NCBI RefSeq assembly: GCF_002251435.1
Contig: NZ_NPJI01000110.1
Span: 186,001 to 250,000, forward strand
DNA from: Prevotella sp. P2-180
GTDB lineage: Bacteria; Bacteroidota; Bacteroidia; Bacteroidales; Bacteroidaceae
DNA: 64,000 nucleotides
Direction: 5' to 3'
Shown: one piece after another, positions 62,018 to 64,000 of the stretch
How positions within the stretch are numbered: position 1 is the stretch's first letter
How the letters are laid out: every line of letters starts with the position of its first letter
Notes under the pieces: generated by a model
The model's database searches: none
Seen by the model: the letters and a program-made list of their open reading frames with translations, nothing else
Told to the model about the DNA's origin: nothing
Translations under genes and position numbers: made by a program

Positions 62018-62935
62018 TTATTTGTTAAAGTTTCTCATGTTGCGAGGATGATGCGCCATCACTTCCTTACGTATTGTCGTATCGTCGAGATGAGTGTAAA
62101 TCTCGGTAGTGGAGATGTTCTCGTGACCTAACAATGCCTGTATGACACGAAGGTCGGCACCGCCTTTCAGCAGTGCGGTGGCAAAGCTGTGGCGAAGGGT
62201 GTGAGGACTGATGGTCCGCAGGATGCCTGCTTCAAGAGCCTGACGTTTTATCATTATGAGAATCATGGTGCGAGTGAGTTGGCCGCCTCTTCGGTTCAGG
62301 AACACAAAGTCTTCGCTACCTGGTTTTATTTTCATGTGGCTGCGGTCGACAAACCAGTATTCCAGTTCCTTGATGGCTTTGTCAGAAATAGGGACGAGCC
62401 GTTCCTTTGAGCCTTTCCCCGTCACTCTTACATATTGCTCATCAAGGTAAAGGTTAGAGAGCGTAAGAGATACCAGTTCGCTCACTCGCAGTCCGCAGGA
62501 GAAGAGCACTTCAATAATGGCCCTATTGCGTTGTCCTTCCCATTTCGTGAGGTCTATGGAGTCTTCCAGTCGGTCAACCTCTTCCGTAGACAGCACCTCA
62601 GGCAGGTGTTCGCCAGTCTTTGGCGACTCAAGCAGTTCTGTGGGGTCATCGTCGCGATAGGCGTCGAGCTGCAAGAACCTAAACAGCGACCTTACTCCGC
62701 TGAGAACCCTGCATTGTGATATTGCACCAATGCCTATGTCGTGGAGCTGGGCAGCAAACTGTTGAAGGTCGTCGAGAGTCATCGTGATGATGTCAAGACC
62801 CTTATCATCGCAATAGATCAGAAGCTTTTCTACATCGTACATATATGCATCAATGGTGTTTGAAGAGAAATTTCTTTCCAATTTTAGGTATCTTTTATAC
62901 CGTTTGATGATATTTTCTGTTGTTTTCTTGCTCAT
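62018..62935 (-). CDS. xerD: Tyrosine recombinase XerD
   Basis: This 305-residue site-specific recombinase resolves chromosome dimers. The N-terminal SAM-like domain (LKLERNFSSNTIDAYMYDVEKLL) is followed by the catalytic domain with all expected residues: Arg in SCGLRVSELVSL, HTLRHSFAT, LGHENISTTEIYTH with the nucleophile Tyr. Length and content match chromosomal XerD rather than a phage or conjugative integrase, and no element is attached. It is divergent from aroQ. Confidence 0.93.
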   Translation of the reverse strand: MSKKTTENIIKRYKRYLKLERNFSSNTIDAYMYDVEKLLIYCDDKGLDIITMTLDDLQQFAAQLHDIGIGAISQCRVLSGVRSLFRFLQLDAYRDDDPTELLESPKTGEHLPEVLSTEEVDRLEDSIDLTKWEGQRNRAIIEVLFSCGLRVSELVSLTLSNLYLDEQYVRVTGKGSKERLVPISDKAIKELEYWFVDRSHMKIKPGSEDFVFLNRRGGQLTRTMILIMIKRQALEAGILRTISPHTLRHSFATALLKGGADLRVIQALLGHENISTTEIYTHLDDTTIRKEVMAHHPRNMRNFNK

Positions 62936-62950
62936 TTATAGAGTTTTTTG

Positions 62951-62971
62951 TACTTTTGCGGTGCAAATATA
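62951..62971. promoter_or_regulatory. Divergent promoters between xerD and aroQ
   Basis: TACTTTTG on the plus strand (62951-62958) faces aroQ, and TATATTTG on the minus strand (62964-62971) faces xerD. They are only 5 bp apart in a 55-base intergenic gap, so simultaneous occupancy is unlikely. Confidence 0.6.
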
Positions 62972-62990
62972 ATCATTTTTTTTTGAATAT

Positions 62991-63419
62991 ATGAAAATAC
63001 AGATAATAAATGGGCCAAATCTTAATCTTTTGGGTACCCGCGAGCCAGGAATATATGGTTCAAACACTATGGAGACGTATTTGGAAACACTTCGTGCGCG
63101 CTATCCGGATATGGAGATTGACTACTATCAGAGCAATGTTGAAGGCGAACTGATAAACAAGCTGCAGGAAGTGGGATTCAGTTGTGACGGCATAGTTCTG
63201 AATGCCGGTGCATATACTCATACAAGCATAGCGCTCCAAGACTGCATACGCTCGCTTAAGGCCCCTGTAATTGAGGTCCATATTTCCAATGTTCATAAGC
63301 GTGAAGAATTTCGTCATCATTCTTTTATCTCCTGTGCATGCCTCGGAGTGATTTGCGGATTCGGCATGGACTCCTATCGACTGGCGGTGGAGGCTATAAA
63401 AATGAAGAATGAAGAGTGA
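62991..63419 (+). CDS. aroQ: Type II 3-dehydroquinate dehydratase
   Basis: This 142-residue enzyme carries out the third step of the shikimate pathway. It shows KIQIINGPNLNLLGTREPGIYG, NAGAYTHTSIALQDCI and VIEVHISNVHKREEFRHHS, the type II active-site loops. The native protein appears to end near DSYRLAVEAI; the last residues KMKNEE and the stop codon are encoded by the first units of a heptad array, so the array has become part of the gene. Confidence 0.96.
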   Translation: MKIQIINGPNLNLLGTREPGIYGSNTMETYLETLRARYPDMEIDYYQSNVEGELINKLQEVGFSCDGIVLNAGAYTHTSIALQDCIRSLKAPVIEVHISNVHKREEFRHHSFISCACLGVICGFGMDSYRLAVEAIKMKNEE

Positions 63420-63528
63420 AGAATGAAGAGTGAAGAATGAAGAGTGAAGAATGAAGAATGAAGAGTGAAGAATGAAGAGTGAAGAATGAAGAATGAAGAG
63501 TGAAGAATGAAGAATGAAGAATGAAGAA
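63408..63528. repeat. Post-stop heptad array 3 (TGAAGAA/TGAAGAG)
   Basis: About seventeen TGAAGAA or TGAAGAG units on the plus strand. The array contains the aroQ stop codon and the start codon of the following methyltransferase. It is the longest of the three arrays with this word; the two others (13760, 20185) are on the opposite strand but have the same sense relative to their genes. Confidence 0.9.
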
Positions 63529-64000
63529 TTGGAGAAATATGTGCTTTCGCATATAGATGCAGAAGGCGACTACCTGTATCGGCTTTACAGGGCGACAAAC
63601 ATACACTTGCTTCATGGACGAATGGCAAGCGGACACCTGCAGGGACGTTTATTGAAAATGCTCGTGGAAATGGTGAAACCGGAGAATATTCTTGAAGTGG
63701 GAACGTTTAGCGGATATAGCTCCATATGTCTGGCTGAGGGACTTGCAGAAGGTGGAAAGGTATATACATTCGAGATAAACGACGAACAGGAGGATTTTAC
63801 CAGGCCATGGATTGAAGGATCGCATGTGGCAGACAAAATTGAGTTCATAATAGGCAACGCCATTACTGAGGCGCCACGGCTCGGTATAACATTCGACATG
63901 GCTTTTATTGACGGAGACAAGCGCACATATATCGAGACCTATGAAATGGCATTGAAGGTGATGAGGCCCGGAGGATTCATTGTTGCTGACAACACCCTTT
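63514..64000 (+). CDS. O-methyltransferase (partial, runs off the window)
   Basis: This is the first 162 residues of a class I SAM-dependent methyltransferase of the caffeoyl-CoA O-methyltransferase type (Methyltransf_3). SAM motif I is ILEVGTFSGYSSICLAEGL, followed by VYTFEINDEQ, and motif DMAFIDGDK, with FIVADNTL at the cut. An in-frame TGA two codons upstream fixes the start at the ATG of a heptad unit, so the N-terminus MKNEE is repeat-encoded, mirroring the C-terminus of AroQ. Substrate unknown. Confidence 0.9.
   Translation, partial: MKNEELEKYVLSHIDAEGDYLYRLYRATNIHLLHGRMASGHLQGRLLKMLVEMVKPENILEVGTFSGYSSICLAEGLAEGGKVYTFEINDEQEDFTRPWIEGSHVADKIEFIIGNAITEAPRLGITFDMAFIDGDKRTYIETYEMALKVMRPGGFIVADNTL

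Noticed and set aside
62018-62935. Integrase of a mobile element
   Set aside because: Sequence and context are those of chromosomal xerD; no att repeats, relaxase or phage genes nearby.

Overview
The window comes from a Bacteroidales chromosome, most likely a gut or rumen Prevotella-type organism. The basis is four SusC/SusD-type loci or fragments, Bacteroidetes promoters (TAnnTTTG at -7, often TTTG at -33 with a 19-bp spacer), very short leaders without Shine-Dalgarno sequences, and protein family content. No rRNA, tRNA, CRISPR array, transposase or phage gene was recognised. The window cuts a gene at each end: a SusC-type transporter on the left and an O-methyltransferase on the right.

Region 1 (1-3.7 kb) is the end of a SusC/SusD locus followed by 1.35 kb of non-coding DNA that holds an elaborate inverted-repeat element. 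Region 2 (3.7-26.3 kb) is a beta-mannan/glucomannan utilisation locus: SusC, SusD, a surface binding lipoprotein, three GH26 and one GH5_7 mannanases, a CE7-type deacetylase, a GPH sugar symporter, cellobiose/mannobiose 2-epimerase, GH130 mannosylglucose phosphorylase, GH94 cellobiose phosphorylase and an AraC regulator. The inferred route is surface cleavage, SusCD import, periplasmic deacetylation and cutting, cytoplasmic import of mannobiose, epimerisation to mannosylglucose, and phosphorolysis to mannose-1-phosphate plus glucose. Four promoters share the half-site AGTATCA in a fixed 21-bp geometry upstream of the -7 box, which ties in a secreted beta-sandwich protein of unknown function as a probable regulon member.

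Region 3 (26.3-43.7 kb) is a second SusCD operon. It has an STN-domain SusC, SusD, two binding lipoproteins and, unusually, a secreted double-length TldD-family peptidase. Its presumed ECF sigma/FecR pair lies 4 kb upstream, separated from SusC by what looks like inserted DNA: two unknown ORFs, a second large inverted-repeat element, 79-bp inverted repeats and an AAA/DUF4143 ATPase gene. Region 4 (43.7-46 kb) is a second AAA/DUF4143 module flanked by 50-bp direct repeats, next to a truncated AlbA_2/Schlafen-type gene. Both ATPase genes start directly downstream of a gene-specific array of direct repeats with exactly 33-bp period.

Region 5 (46-55.9 kb) is a nine-gene operon for oxidative fermentation of (probably aromatic) amino acids: aminotransferase, IorA/IorB, two phenylacetate-CoA ligases, thioesterase, ACT protein, porin and Na+/solute symporter. 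Region 6 (56-64 kb) is core genome: an HD-domain c-di-AMP-phosphodiesterase-like protein, gltX, waaA, a RelA/SpoT-domain protein, xerD, aroQ and an O-methyltransferase.

The most unusual content is non-coding: (a) two ~450-bp elements with the same repeat architecture but different sequence; (b) the 33-bp arrays in front of the DUF4143 ATPases; (c) the shared mannan operator; (d) 7-bp TGA-containing arrays that begin at the stop codon in at least five intercistronic gaps. All repeat coordinates were read by eye; homology calls rest on recalled family motifs, not on searches.
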